64,000 bases of DNA from Ecdyonurus torrentis (GCA_949318235.1 OX439128.1:46815530-46879529), one strand, 5' to 3'. Positions 13,463-28,346 are shown, counted from the stretch's first letter. Numbers and translations are program-made. The notes: generated by a model from the sequence alone, not told the origin.

Positions 13463-13847
13463 AAGCTGGTATGGCCGAGTGGTGAAGGCATCTGACTCGT
13501 AACTCTGCACTCCTCATCGAGTATAGGTTCGAGCCACTGCTGGTTGCGTACGTGACGTGTGAGAGCACAACACGATGCACGATGCGATGCACGTTTACAT
13601 GCATTCCATGACGACGCACAGCATTCGGGAAGTGCATGATAAATATGATTGCACCGACCAGTCTGCTTAGACATTTCCACGGTTTCTCTAGGCTGTCATG
13701 ACGAATGCCGGGCTGTGTACTTAAGCCATGGTGCTTTTTCATTGATTGGAAAGTCCTAACCTGTTGATAAGACAATGTCTTGACTGGGATTGGGGTTGGT
13801 GTAGCAAATAACACAATATGGCAAGCTAAAAAAAACAAAAAAAAAAC
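13463..13847 (+). mobile_element. tRNA-derived SINE, copy 1
   Basis: About 385 bp. The head looks like a class II (Leu/Ser-type) tRNA: box A TGGCCGAGTGG at 13472-13482 and box B GGTTCGAGCC at 13526-13535, the RNA polymerase III internal promoter. A ~270 bp unrelated body follows, then GACAATGTCTTGACTGGGAT and an A-rich tail. A second copy with the same layout is at 30327-30706. The tRNA part lacks a matching acceptor stem, so it is not a tRNA gene. Confidence 0.85.
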
Positions 13848-14294
13848 TGTCATTAAAACATTTAATCATAAATAAATTAAATTCTAAAAATTAAGAGTTC
13901 GGTGAAAATATATTTAAAAGTTGAAATCGAAAGTAAAATGCATAGTATAATAAATAAATAAATAAATAATAAATAATCGTCTTTATTCAAAAAAATGCAA
14001 GGAGAAAAAAAAATTTACAAATTTTTGAAAGGGCGAGGTTTAAGCCTGACAATATGTCTGGCCCACTCTTACACCTAACCCCAACAGAAAAACATTCATG
14101 AAATCATTTAATTACATTCAAAATTTCGATCAGAGGAAATATTAATACTACGTAATAAGAAAAAAAATTAATAATAGAAAGAAAAAAATATATAAATATT
14201 AGAAAAAAAAATAAAAGTTTTATATCACTTTATAGAAAAAGATGCATAACAAAGGTGATGAAGAGAAAAAAAAATAATAATAAAAAAAAAAATA

Positions 14295-16391
14295 CTACAA
14301 GCGGAGCTGTTTGGCACTCAGATATGTACGCCTATAATCACTTTTAAATATTGATACTGTCTTAGAGTTTCTTAATCTACATGGCAGAGTATTCCATAGA
14401 CGAGCTGATGTTACAGTGAAAGAATTTTTAAATGGCAAAAGGTTATATGAGGGAAGTTTTAAAGTGTAGTTTTTACCAGATCTTGTGTTACGACCATGTG
14501 AATCGGCTAACGTGATGAAACGGTTTTTTAAATACGATGGAAATAAATCATCCTGGAGGCAGCGAAATAGCAGTGTGAGAATATGAAATTTGCGTAATTC
14601 ATCAAGTTTTACCCAATTAAGAATATTGTAACCATTAGAAATTCCCCGATCATATTTTTTCATTCCCAAAACAAACCTAACACACGCGTTTTGTAGTAAT
14701 TGTAATTTAGAAACATATTCTGCTTTAAGGTCTGTTAAAAGAACGTCACAGTAATAAAAATGCGGAAATATAAGAGCCTGCACCAATTGTTTCTTAAGAT
14801 CAACTGGTACAAAATTTTTAAACCTATTTAATGAAAAAATGCCCCCCATCACTTTACGGCTTATGTCAGCTAATTGTTTCCTCCAAGTAAGATTAGAATC
14901 AATATAAACTCCTAAATCTTTTACATTTTTACTGTACATAATTGGAATTCCACACGCAAAAATTTTAGGAATTGAGTTTAAATCTATTTTACTTACTAAA
15001 TTAGGGTGACCAATTATAATAGCTTGTGTTTTATCAGGATTAACTTTCATGAAACGCGAGGCAGCAAACTCATCAACACTCTGAATGTCTTGATTAACAC
15101 AGTTAATTGCATGAATAATATCATCAACTACAAAATGATGATACATTTGAAAATCATCAGCATAACCTCCAGAGTAACAAAAAGTTGGCACAGAAAATAT
15201 TTTATTTATATATTCATTAAAAATTCTCGGCCCTAAAACACTGCCTTGTGGAACGCCAGATTTAATTGGTAACCATTCAGACTGATCGCCTTTTAAGAAA
15301 ACTGATTGTTTACGATTTGAAAAATAATCATTAAAAAAGGCTACTGCAGAGTCAGAGAAATTGAATTCAAATTTCATTATATTTAAAATAAGATCAAAAT
15401 TTACAGAAGTGAAAGCATTGCTAAAATCAATGAGAACTAATATTGTTAATTGATGAGAATCTATTGCTTGCCTAATCGAGTCCACTATATCAACCAAAGC
15501 AGTCGAAGTACTATATTTTTTTCGAAAGCCAGACTGAAAGGGTGAAAGTAATGATAAATTATTGTTTAAATATTCAGAGATTTGGTTATCTATTAAAATT
15601 TCAAATGCTTTTCCAAAAACATCTAAGTTTGAAATGGGTCTAATATCAGAAAGAGAAGTAGGATTTTGTTTTTTCAATAGAGGTGTAACAATGGCTTGTT
15701 TCCATGCCGCTGGAAAACAATTGAAATTAATACATTTATTAAACAGTGCAGTGATAGTAGGAAGAATTGCATTTAAAATTGGAAGAATTAAATCAATATT
15801 TAAACCATCATTACCTTTAGCCTTTGTTTTAATTTTAAAAAATGCAGAACGTACTTTTGAGATATTTACAGGTTGAATAGTGAACTGATCAAAGTTAAAT
15901 TGCATAGTATCTTGAATAATTTTATTAATAGAATCAAATTTAGTTTGATTATTTTCTAAGACGGGAGGAGTTGTAAAAAATTCATTCATTTCTTTTAAAT
16001 TAAATTTAATTGGCGTTGAGGAAGAGTTTTTAGTTATACCAAGACGACGTATATTATTCCAAAGTTCCTTAGCTGGTTTTTTACAGTTTAATTGATGACG
16101 AAAGAATTTCAGTTTTGCATTACGTAAACTTTGCTTAACTTTGTTTCTTAAAGATTTATAGTTTATCCAATTAATAGAATTTAAGTTTTGGTTATTTAAT
16201 TTTTTTTTCTCTTTTTTAAATTTACGCAAAGCCTTATCTCGTAACCCCATAAGATTTTTTATATCTTCACTCAACCAAGGTGCACCTTTTCGGGTGACCC
16301 TAAAAGTTTTATAAGGACAATGACAGTTATAGAAATCTTGTATCATACAAATGAGACAGTTAACTGAATCATCAATATTGTCAAAGAGCAA
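14295..16391 (-). CDS. LINE reverse transcriptase (ORF2 C-terminal part)
   Basis: This frame encodes an RNA-templated DNA polymerase that copies the element at its insertion site. Visible in order (residues numbered from the first codon of the open frame): linker motif KGAPWL (35-40), GNDGLN (193-198), RPISNL (251-256), palm motif A as IDFSNAF (321-327, Asp322), GVPQGSVLGP (379-388), the catalytic YADD (410-413), thumb, and SARLWNTLP (662-670). No stop interrupts it. The first codon is TTG just after a TGA (16395-16397), so this is not a true start: the upstream coding continues in another frame and the join is broken by a frameshift. The usual FDSVN after motif A is FTSVN here. The lack of an endonuclease region argues against present activity. 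Confidence 0.85.
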   Translation of the reverse strand: MLFDNIDDSVNCLICMIQDFYNCHCPYKTFRVTRKGAPWLSEDIKNLMGLRDKALRKFKKEKKKLNNQNLNSINWINYKSLRNKVKQSLRNAKLKFFRHQLNCKKPAKELWNNIRRLGITKNSSSTPIKFNLKEMNEFFTTPPVLENNQTKFDSINKIIQDTMQFNFDQFTIQPVNISKVRSAFFKIKTKAKGNDGLNIDLILPILNAILPTITALFNKCINFNCFPAAWKQAIVTPLLKKQNPTSLSDIRPISNLDVFGKAFEILIDNQISEYLNNNLSLLSPFQSGFRKKYSTSTALVDIVDSIRQAIDSHQLTILVLIDFSNAFTSVNFDLILNIMKFEFNFSDSAVAFFNDYFSNRKQSVFLKGDQSEWLPIKSGVPQGSVLGPRIFNEYINKIFSVPTFCYSGGYADDFQMYHHFVVDDIIHAINCVNQDIQSVDEFAASRFMKVNPDKTQAIIIGHPNLVSKIDLNSIPKIFACGIPIMYSKNVKDLGVYIDSNLTWRKQLADISRKVMGGIFSLNRFKNFVPVDLKKQLVQALIFPHFYYCDVLLTDLKAEYVSKLQLLQNACVRFVLGMKKYDRGISNGYNILNWVKLDELRKFHILTLLFRCLQDDLFPSYLKNRFITLADSHGRNTRSGKNYTLKLPSYNLLPFKNSFTVTSARLWNTLPCRLRNSKTVSIFKSDYRRTYLSAKQLRL

Positions 16392-16527
16392 TAGTCAATA
16401 ATCTAGTATTATTATAATCGGATCTATCATTAAATAGGAATTCTCGTAATGCAAGTAAATCAATTTGCGCTGCAATATAGAAAAGCATAAAATTTTCATG
16501 GTATAAATGAATTATATTGAAATTATT
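16384..16527 (-). pseudogene. upstream LINE coding piece in a shifted frame
   Basis: In this frame the minus strand is open for 48 codons with a coding-like peptide (IAAQIDLLALREFLF, then DRSDYNNTRLL) that runs into TGA at 16381-16383 exactly where the reverse transcriptase frame begins. It is the expected endonuclease-to-RT linker, split from the main ORF by a small indel. Confidence 0.6.
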
Positions 16528-16531
16528 TTAT

Positions 16532-16660
16532 TGTTTGTTTATTCAGTATATTATACAGAAATATGCAATGTGCAAATTTTCCGGAATGCACTTTTTTTAA
16601 TTCATTGGAATTATTTATTGGGGAATGTAAATGTATACAGTGTCAGTGTGTGAGTGTTAC

Positions 16661-16705
<45 letters not shown>

Positions 16706-18345
16706 ATTTTATATAATATGTGATTAAGCTTTTAATGGTTTTGTTTAGCTAAAATAAAAAATTGTGATTATTTTCTCTTTTAAATGCAAGTTTCTGTTAA
16801 CTATACATAAATATTTCCATAGTTTTGTTAAAAAAGTTCTCATAATTCAATGATTTTTTTTTCATACAGTTTATTACAGCAACAATAGGGTATACAGAAT
16901 GAGGTAAATAGTTTCAATCTTTGTATATATATTCCATTCTTTTCCTCTATATATAAATTATACCAACCAGCACGGAATATTTTATAATATATATTGTAGT
17001 AACCTTCAACCAGAATAATAAGTTACACTAAAGAACATCATATTATGAAAGCTATGGTTTAACTTTGAAACAAAGCTATGTTGACATAGAAATTGTGCAT
17101 TAAAAAAAATTTTATAAAACATTTTTTAATGATACATTTTTATGTCAACATAGTGACATTGTGTGAATATCACTTAAAACTGAAACCACGATAGTTATTC
17201 TCAAAAGCTGAAAATTTTTAATTGTGTTTACTATAGTAGAGATTTTACAATAATGAACCCTCGCTCGTACCAGTGAAAGAATGAGACCGGAACCAGTACT
17301 TTACTATGTGGTTCCGTTAATATTATTTATTCTTATTTATTTTTTTTATGTTATTTTATTTTTGATTTATTTTTGTTATGTTATTTTTAATTTCTTTATT
17401 ATATTGTATTTATTTTTTGAAGCATTATTTTTATATTTTCTTTAAGCTACAATTTCATCAATTTTATCATTTTTGTCCTAGGATTATATTAAGAGTATTA
17501 TTTTCACTTATATTTATTTTCATTTCATCTGCAATTTCAGTATGTGCTCAATAAAAACACAAGAAATTGAATTTTAGCTCAAGATGTTCTGCAGCAAAAA
17601 TTCTAAAAAGAAAAAAATCTTTGTTATTGATTATGCTTCAACATTATTACTATGAGTTGAAATTTATTTAATGATGTCATTATCGAGAGAGTATTCATGG
17701 CACTCTGGTCAACACAATGAAAATTGACAAGTTCAATGGCGACGTGGTGTCCGGTCTATTACGAGTAAATGAATGACGAGAAATTTTAGCATGACAAAAG
17801 AGATAGCTTTAGATAATACTATATAGCGAGCACTTTTGAACTGTAGATTCATTTCATTTTTTCCTATTCATACATTAAAAATAAAAGAAAAAAAATGGAA
17901 AAGACAAAGATTCACTTCATACAATTTTTTGTCTCTTTAATTATTACTAATGATAAAGCTAAAGCTATATTTTATAAACGCAGAATTGATGTGTATAAAA
18001 CTTCTATTTTACCAATCGAATTGCTATGCTAAATTTATAATGAATTGCCTGAGTCAATAAACCTTTTTTGTTCTTAGGAATGTGAACTTCGTTGAAGGAG
18101 CTAAAGCTGAGAAGGATGCAACTAATTTCCGTTTCGGGTATTCCCATGTGACAATGTTTTATGTTACATTGAAAATGTCGTTCAATTTTTGACATGATGA
18201 TGACACACCTGCTGCAATTGTTTTCAATTTATTTTTATGCTCACTCTACCCAAAAAAAAAAAAAAAAAAAATCAATGTTGATGAATGAAGGTTTTGCAAA
18301 TTTTTGACGTGATATTAAAAAGCACAATTTTTTGCAATGGTACAA
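16532..18345. other. AT-rich non-coding stretch
   Basis: No exon supported. It contains a TA microsatellite (16669-16701), a 78-base near-perfect hairpin (17076-17153, listed separately) and a GGAACC/GGTTCC inverted pair near 17291-17325. Small frames near 17.7 and 18.1 kb show no family motif. Confidence 0.55.
17076..17153. repeat. 78-base hairpin
   Basis: CTATGTTGACATA (17076-17088) pairs perfectly with TATGTCAACATAG (17141-17153). The inner blocks ATTAAAAAA and TTTTTTAAT, and TGT/ACA, also pair, giving a ~32-bp imperfect stem with a short loop. It is pre-miRNA-sized, but it could equally be a minimal palindromic MITE. Confidence 0.6.
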
Positions 18346-20071
<1,726 letters not shown>

Positions 20072-20182
20072 AAGTATGTCTAGTATTTCTCATTTGAATG
20101 TCTCCGGAATCGGTGGCGTAGTTTTCTCCAAAATCGAAAAAAACAAACAAATGTTTTTCCTCATAAGCGTAATGTTAAATTA
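20072..20182 (+). repeat. old dispersed repeat fragment, partner of 8281-8382
   Basis: It matches the reverse complement of 8281-8382 over about 105 bp. It is followed by a tandem TGTTAAATTAGGGA pair and the hairpin GGGATAGC (20201-20208) / GCTATCCC (20220-20227). Probably the eroded terminus of a transposon. Confidence 0.5.
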
Positions 20183-20368
20183 GGGAACTATGTTAAATTA
20201 GGGATAGCTTGCTCCGCGTGCTATCCCGATTATCTCCATTCTACTTCATTTTGTGCACATTATGGATCAAGAAGAACTCAAATACCTAAATATTACGGGG
20301 TATCATCTTCATTATTATTATTATTTTTTTTAATTACGGGTTTTTAATAGAATTAAAATACTTGAATT

Positions 20369-20784
20369 CTTAAAGCCATAGACCACATAAAACAACATGT
20401 GCTTTTTAATGAATAAACACGAAATGGGATCTTCAAAACTGATGACAATTTTTACCAGAATGTTAATGTAGCCTCACGAGAGAGCGTGAAAATACTGTAA
20501 AGTATGCAATTTGCTTGACTATTTGTGTTTCTGATGTCAATTCAATTTTTTTCAATTTCAAAGGGTTTTATTGTTTAAATTCATACATAATACATATTGT
20601 AAGGCACCCAGAAACATGCAAAAACTAGTAAAAAATGTTGTGCGGGTTGCATAAATTGAAATCATCTGATCACTGCTACGGAGCTACAGTTGGGTTTTGA
20701 AACAAACTAAAGTTATTTATGTAAGTCCCATCAAGTGTTTCGTGATATAAATGCTTATGTTTTCTTCTGTTCTATTCCTTTAAG
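20369..20784 (+). mobile_element. MITE, CTTAAAG family, copy B, with internal insertion
   Basis: The left terminus CTTAAAGCCATAGACCA and the right terminus (complement CTTAAAGGAATAGAA) are both intact. It is 416 bp long instead of ~345 because about 72 extra bases (about 20539-20610) interrupt the central TGACGTCAGAAACATG block that is uninterrupted in the other three copies. Confidence 0.85.
20539..20610 (-). mobile_element. short insertion in MITE copy B, possible truncated retroposon end
   Basis: Absent from MITE copies A, C and D, which serve as empty sites. On the minus strand it reads GGTGCCTTAC..., an AATAAAA, then an imperfect TTGAAA/ATTGAA tail, as expected for a severely 5'-truncated LINE. 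A CA dinucleotide flanks it on both sides. Confidence 0.45.
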
Positions 20785-23441
20785 TATACTTAAAAAATAA
20801 TAAAAAACAAAATCATGACGAGTTTGTTGGATACAAAAATATCGCACAAAACCATGTTTACCTTTTTGATTTATTGATATTACAAGGACACGAGATCAAT
20901 AATCAAATTTTATTTTAGCCTAGAGTATATATAATATAGAGGTATACATAATGCTTTCTTGTAAGGGTAAACACACTTAAAGTTAAGTAAGAGAGATGAG
21001 TTTGAAAGAGCAAATAAGGGTTTTGTTAGCTTATAATTGGGGTGTGGTCACATATTTTCTAAGCAAAGTGAGGATCTAGATAAAAGTGGACTACTTTTCG
21101 AGAAGATACAAAGAGAGTGAAGATCGTCCCGAAAAACTTTTTCTGACTAAACTTATTGAATTATAGCTTTGCTTATAGCTTTGCTGACTGCGCCCTGTCT
21201 TAAGGGCTGAAACTTCATAGAACGCTTTGCTTGACACATACTTTGCACTTTTTTTTACGAGATTTTATTGTTTTTTACACTTTGCAATATTGATCGAAAA
21301 TGTTATCGATAAAAAAGTGACATCACAACGTAAATTCTGTTTTTCAGAGTTGTTTACGAACGTATATTTAAAAGGCATGAAATTGATCATTGTATAATCT
21401 CAAATGTGATTGCTCTTTTTTAAATTTTTTTTTTTTTTTTTTTTTTTTTAATGTTACTTACGTTTCTTTTGGTAGAACATACTCTTCTTTAATATTTATC
21501 CATCATCTTAAAATTCCATAAGTTTTACTTCTCTTGATGTCTAAAAAGTTCAGCAACAGTTTGTCAGTGAATAGAAAGGGTCATCACTCAATTCCTGGCA
21601 TGTTCACTCTAGAAAAAAAAAAAGTAAAATAAGAAAAGAGTGGAGCTTATTCTTGTCTACCAAGTTACTGAAAAGATAATAGTCTAGTATTTTCAACACA
21701 TCATTAGTAGAAAATCGATGTTTTATATAAATGATGACTAATCGAACTAAATGAAACTCTGTGATACTTAAAAAATCAGTGTTTCATAGTTATTTATGCC
21801 TCTTTAATCTATGAAGTTAATTTACATAAATGTAAAACAAAGAAATGCTAAATTCTAAAATAATATAACAAAAAATTCTATATATATGTGAAAGGTCAAA
21901 AGTTAGATAATTTTGTTGATACTGTAAAAACGTCCTACAAAGAAAGAAAAAAACTCATAATAATATTCATATTATATGATTTTATTTTCTTCTTTTCATA
22001 TTTTTACGCGTTACATAATTGATAAACTTAATAAATAAATTCATAGTCTTATTTTATGATTGTTTGAAAAAAGTTACGAGGTCAAAGATACGATTCACAA
22101 AGTATATACTGACATAAAACGAACATCGCGAATAAGCGCAATGAAGAAAGAAAAGAAGAAAAAAAAAAGTATTTTATGAGCTACTTTTCTTGTGTGTCCA
22201 CTGAAAGTTATTGATCAAGTATGATAGGTAATCACATTTATCAGAATTAGACTCCTCAAGTTTTTGACATGACAGAATACATACAAACATCATACAACTT
22301 TTTTCTTCTCACATTTTCTTCTTCTTCTTCATACAACGTATAAGCCATTTATAGAAGATAAATTTTAGAGTTACAAAAACATAAAAATCTTAACATATAT
22401 AAACGAAATTGAGTTACTGTATATATTGCTGAAATAAAATAAATGGTACAAAAAAAAAAAAAAAAAAAAAAAATCAAACACCCATTCACTTTCTATGATT
22501 TTTTTTCCTCAGTTTTATTTTATTTACAATATATAAGAGATTTTTATGATGTAGTGAAATACAGTATGCTATAAATTTTTGTAATTGAAGTGTATGCCTG
22601 ATTTACTTAAACAAAATTTTAAAATTAAATCTCTTTATAACAAAAACCCTTTATATATATAAACAAAAGTTCAAAGTCATACAGGTAACAAGGTAAAATA
22701 TTTAATTGTGTAAACAAACACTTATACTCCGAGTATATAAATGCAATAACTGCATTGCAGTTGCATAATATAAAATACAATTTCACAAAAGATGTTGAAG
22801 TAATAATAATAATAACAAAAAGGTTTAATTTGTTTTAATATCCTTTATAACTATAAAACCAGGTGAATTATTTGTGGGATTCATGATAGTTTAATTGCAT
22901 ACACAGATTATACTATATGTTTTTTTGCAAGCTTTAATATAATGTAATAAGTAGTAATGATTTATGTTGACGTACTTTATGTATAGGATAACTATATCTA
23001 GTGTTCAGTTGTTGTGTTATATTACTTGCAATTGCAGTTTATATGTTTCTTGCTATACTGTTGCAAGACTTTATGTATAGCGTGTATACGAGAGATAGTA
23101 AAATATATAGAATATATAAGCTAAAAGTATATATGTACTACTGTGGTAAAAAAAAAAGAAGAACAAAGATAAATATACCATAAAATGAAAGTAAAAGTAT
23201 ATACACATACTGTACATGATATTACAGACACTGAAAATAAAACTGTGTATATTTAAACGTGATTCATTTTATTATACCTATATACTCTTCATGTTAGACT
23301 ATTAAAACTTGCTATGGAGTTAAATAATAATATATACTAGTATAACATTTTACAAGGCTAAGTGGTTTAATTTCATTTATATATTAAATATATATAGTAT
23401 AGACACTAAAACTGTAGTCTTGAGATATATTTTTTTACCAT
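20785..23441. other. AT-rich non-coding stretch
   Basis: No gene seen. It contains a T tract (21427-21449) and an A tract (22450-22473). The small 23001-23183 frame has no recognisable motif. Confidence 0.55.
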
Positions 23442-23449
23442 TCGAGATC

Positions 23450-24006
23450 CAGTCTGGTAATCGTTACCTAAATTTTCTATAACGTTAAGTTAATTTCAGT
23501 TAAAACTATAACTTTAACGTTAACTCTAATTTGTCCCCAACTATAACGTTACCTTTTAACGTTAACTTGCGTTAACTATAACGTTAAGAGCTCTTTTTTA
23601 GACGATATATATTTTTTATGATTATTCATTTCATAAGTTTATAATCATCTATAAAGTTAATATTTTACTTGTATTTACTCATTTATAAATAAAAGGTTAA
23701 TTTTAGTTATTATTTCTCTCACTTCATCAGTTGATATTGTTTTTTTAGTCAGTATAAAGTAAATTTTTCTTTAAAAAAAAGGTAATAGTTATATAGTTAT
23801 CGCTATGTTAGCTTCAAGTTTTGTTAATCTATAACTATATAACGTTACTTTTTGAAAGAAAATTTTACTTTATACTAACTAAAAAAACAATATCAACTAA
23901 TGAAGTAATGATTTAACCTATATGTTAAATCTATATTATAGAAATAATCAGTTAACGTTATAATTAACTTAACGTTAACGATTTTACGTTAACGACTACA
24001 AGACTG
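23450..24006. mobile_element. hAT-type MITE
   Basis: A 557 bp non-coding element. The termini are imperfect inverted repeats: CAGTCTGGTAATCGTTA at left and the complement of CAGTCTTGTAGTCGTTA at right. The flanks TCGAGATC (23442-23449) and CTGAGATC (24007-24014) look like an 8-bp target duplication with two changes, which is diagnostic of the hAT superfamily. Inside are many AACGTTAA motifs near both ends and a central ~80 bp inverted repeat (about 23718-23800 against 23830-23907). Confidence 0.8.
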
Positions 24007-24014
24007 CTGAGATC

Positions 24015-25650
<1,636 letters not shown>

Positions 25651-25651
25651 G

Positions 25652-25741
<90 letters not shown>
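25651..25741. repeat. (AT)n microsatellite
   Basis: About 90 bases of pure AT, just upstream of the duplicated LINE tail. Confidence 0.95.
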
Positions 25742-25743
<2 letters not shown>

Positions 25744-25789
25744 ATAATTTATACATATGTACATTATACATTGTACATTATACATATGT

Positions 25790-26030
25790 ATATTATATGA
25801 CTATAATTATACTGTATATAGTCAGGCTTAAACCTTGCCCTTTCAAATAATAAGTCTAATAAGTCTAATTTGTCAATAAACTTCATATTAAAAAACGCTT
25901 CTGAAAAAGTAAAAATTTAAATAAACACCCTGTATATTATATGACTATAATTATACTGTATATAGTGAGGCTTAAACCTCGCCCTTTCAAAAATTGTATT
26001 TTCTTTTATGCTTTTTTTTTAATAAAGACG

Positions 26031-26110
<80 letters not shown>

Positions 26111-26113
26111 TTT
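25790..26113 (+). mobile_element. LINE 3' end with duplicated segment and (TTTA)n tail
   Basis: The block AGGCTTAAACCTCGCCCTTT at 25969-25988, followed by AATAAAGACG and a (TTTA)n tail (about 26031-26113), matches the 3' end of the LINE at 13949-16531. A ~59 bp segment ending in nearly the same block occurs first at 25790-25848 and again at 25932-25990, a direct repeat with a 142 bp period. It contains no coding sequence: a severely 5'-truncated copy. Confidence 0.8.
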
Positions 26114-28281
26114 CCTCAATAGAAATAGAATCTACAATAATGATAATATGATAACAAAAATATATATAATAAAATGAAATAAAGAAAAAAACATTGAATT
26201 GATATACAGTGTATAAAAACACACATTAATCTACATACAAAAGTCACGTATCTGTGATCAATGTCTTCTTCGTCTAAACTTTATTGATCCATATCAATGT
26301 TTGTCATTACTTACAATTTTTTTTTTATTATTTATTCCGCAAAGCAATTTTTATGTATCACTATTAAGTAAGTTATCTCTATCGTCAAGCTTTAGTTCGC
26401 ACACAGAAAATAATTTGAGATAACTTTATCTCTCTCTCTTTCTCTACAAGGATTTTTGGCATCGTTTTCTATATTATTCTGGTTTGACATCTTTTTGTTT
26501 ACTTTTCATTTCATGCGTCGATGGTATATTTTGTTATCCCAATGGTTTTGTTTCTTAAACTAATGTATTCCTAAAGGAAATAACAGAGAGTAAATAATAT
26601 AAACCACAACCCCCTACAAGAAGTATGCGGTTACTGTGGTGCCATTGGTTTTTGAAAAGAATAATATTTTGTGTTTTGTTATAGAAGTGGTTATTTTATT
26701 TGCAGTATAAGTCAAAATAGCTTTTTCAAGTCATTTTTTTGGATAGTTTAAAAAAAAAAGTATTATTAATATTATTATTTCTATGTAATTATGAAGAAAA
26801 AAAATATATATTAGAACCATGCGTATAAAAAAAGAAACATAATTTCTAACTTGAACGCATCTAAAATCACACTAAAACTTATACAATCCAAGCCAAAATT
26901 TCAACTTATTTTCGTGAAACAAATCAATTACTTATTTGTGTAAATATCAGAAGATGTCATAATATTATTCTAACGTAATTTCAAAAATATCAATTCAATT
27001 TGCTCATCAATTCCAAAAAAAAAAGGGGGAAAAATAATAATTACTGTAATGCCTGTATTAGCATTTTTATTTCAAACGTACAAAAATTTAATTTGACTAT
27101 ATTCTAAGCACTAAAAATGACATAAAATTGTTTTAAAGGCGAAGAAAAAAAATCTGCAAAAGCAAATAAAATAATCCAATGAAAGTATAAAACTTTTTCC
27201 TTTACAAATTCCAAATTTTAATAAAAAATAAAGAAAAACTTTACGACAATATTTTAGGACCAAAATTTTTATATATTTCTTTCAACATTATTTACACACG
27301 AAAGTGGAATGTAAAACTTTGAAAACGTACTTATGAATATTGTGCTTCACGCAATCAAATATCATGTGCATCATATTTTTTCACTTTATGAGAAACATAA
27401 TTTTTTTTACTGTTATATATTTAACCATATTAGTTTAAAGTTGAATTTTTTCTCCCACAGAAATCTCGCTATAAAACTTATATAATCCCATTTCGCTATA
27501 TCTTTTAAACGAGAAAGCAAATTTGAAATTTTATTATATTAATAATGTATCTAGAAGAGAGCATACTATAGTGTAGTGAAAAAAAATGTATCATTGATTT
27601 TTTTATTTCCATTATGATATTTTATTAACATTGAAATTACAAATTTTGATGAGAATTTTATGGACATATAAACAGATGGATAAATGATGTTTGTACGTTA
27701 ATAAAAAAAAGTTATTTGTTTCATACATTATACATTATTATTTGCTGTATTTCATGGATGTGAAAGTAAATATTTAATATTTTGCAAACAAATTTAACGT
27801 TATTATTTTGTTCTTAATATATAGGAAGATACATCAAATATAATAATAATAATAATAAAATTAAATAAAGATAATAAAGTTTTATCAGAATACAAATTTA
27901 TTTAATATACTCTATTAATATTTTTTTTTAAAGAGATAAAAAAATGACTATTTAGAAATACGTGGAATTGTAAAATTAATTAAATTTTTGTTGTTGCTTT
28001 TATAGCTTTAAAAACATTTGAAAGCTAAATTAAAATAAAGCTCATTCTTAAAATTAAAAAAAAAATCATAACAATTGATAAAATTTACAAGCTTTATCTT
28101 CATGATAATTTCTATTTCTAACATATTATGAATCAAAACAAGATCCTCAAATTATCATTAAATATTTAAAAAGAAATGTGTTTCCAAAATTAATACAGCT
28201 TAATTTTGTCATTGGCACCAAAAATTAAAGTATTGGTATAAATTTTATGCTCTGGTTAAAGAGGAGTAAAAATTGTATGTA

Positions 28282-28346
<65 letters not shown>

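Larger units (their letters stand above)
13949..16531 (-). mobile_element. non-LTR retrotransposon (LINE), 5'-truncated
   Basis: The element reads on the minus strand. It has a short 48-codon stretch in one frame (16384-16527), a frameshift, a 698-codon reverse transcriptase ORF, a ~330 bp 3' UTR with AATAAAG close to the end, and a TTTA-repeat tail (13949-13977). The endonuclease domain expected upstream is missing. The same 3' end occurs at 25824-26113. The SARLWNTLP C-terminal motif and repeat tail suggest the CR1/L2/Jockey side of the LINE tree, but the clade is not certain. Confidence 0.88.

Noticed and set aside
13472..13535. tRNA gene
   Set aside because: Boxes A and B are present, but there is no pairing acceptor stem or proper anticodon arm, and the sequence runs into a conserved SINE body with an A tail.
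13429..13853. Minus-strand frames of 83 and 134 codons
   Set aside because: They lie antisense to the SINE; the second SINE copy gives similar frames at 30375-30876, as expected for a repeat.
14295..16391. Host reverse transcriptase or domesticated gene
   Set aside because: The 3' UTR, TTTA tail, a second tail-only copy and the broken 5' end identify an ordinary LINE insertion.
25941..26177. Repeated YLFI frame
   Set aside because: Translation of the TTTA tail of a LINE copy.
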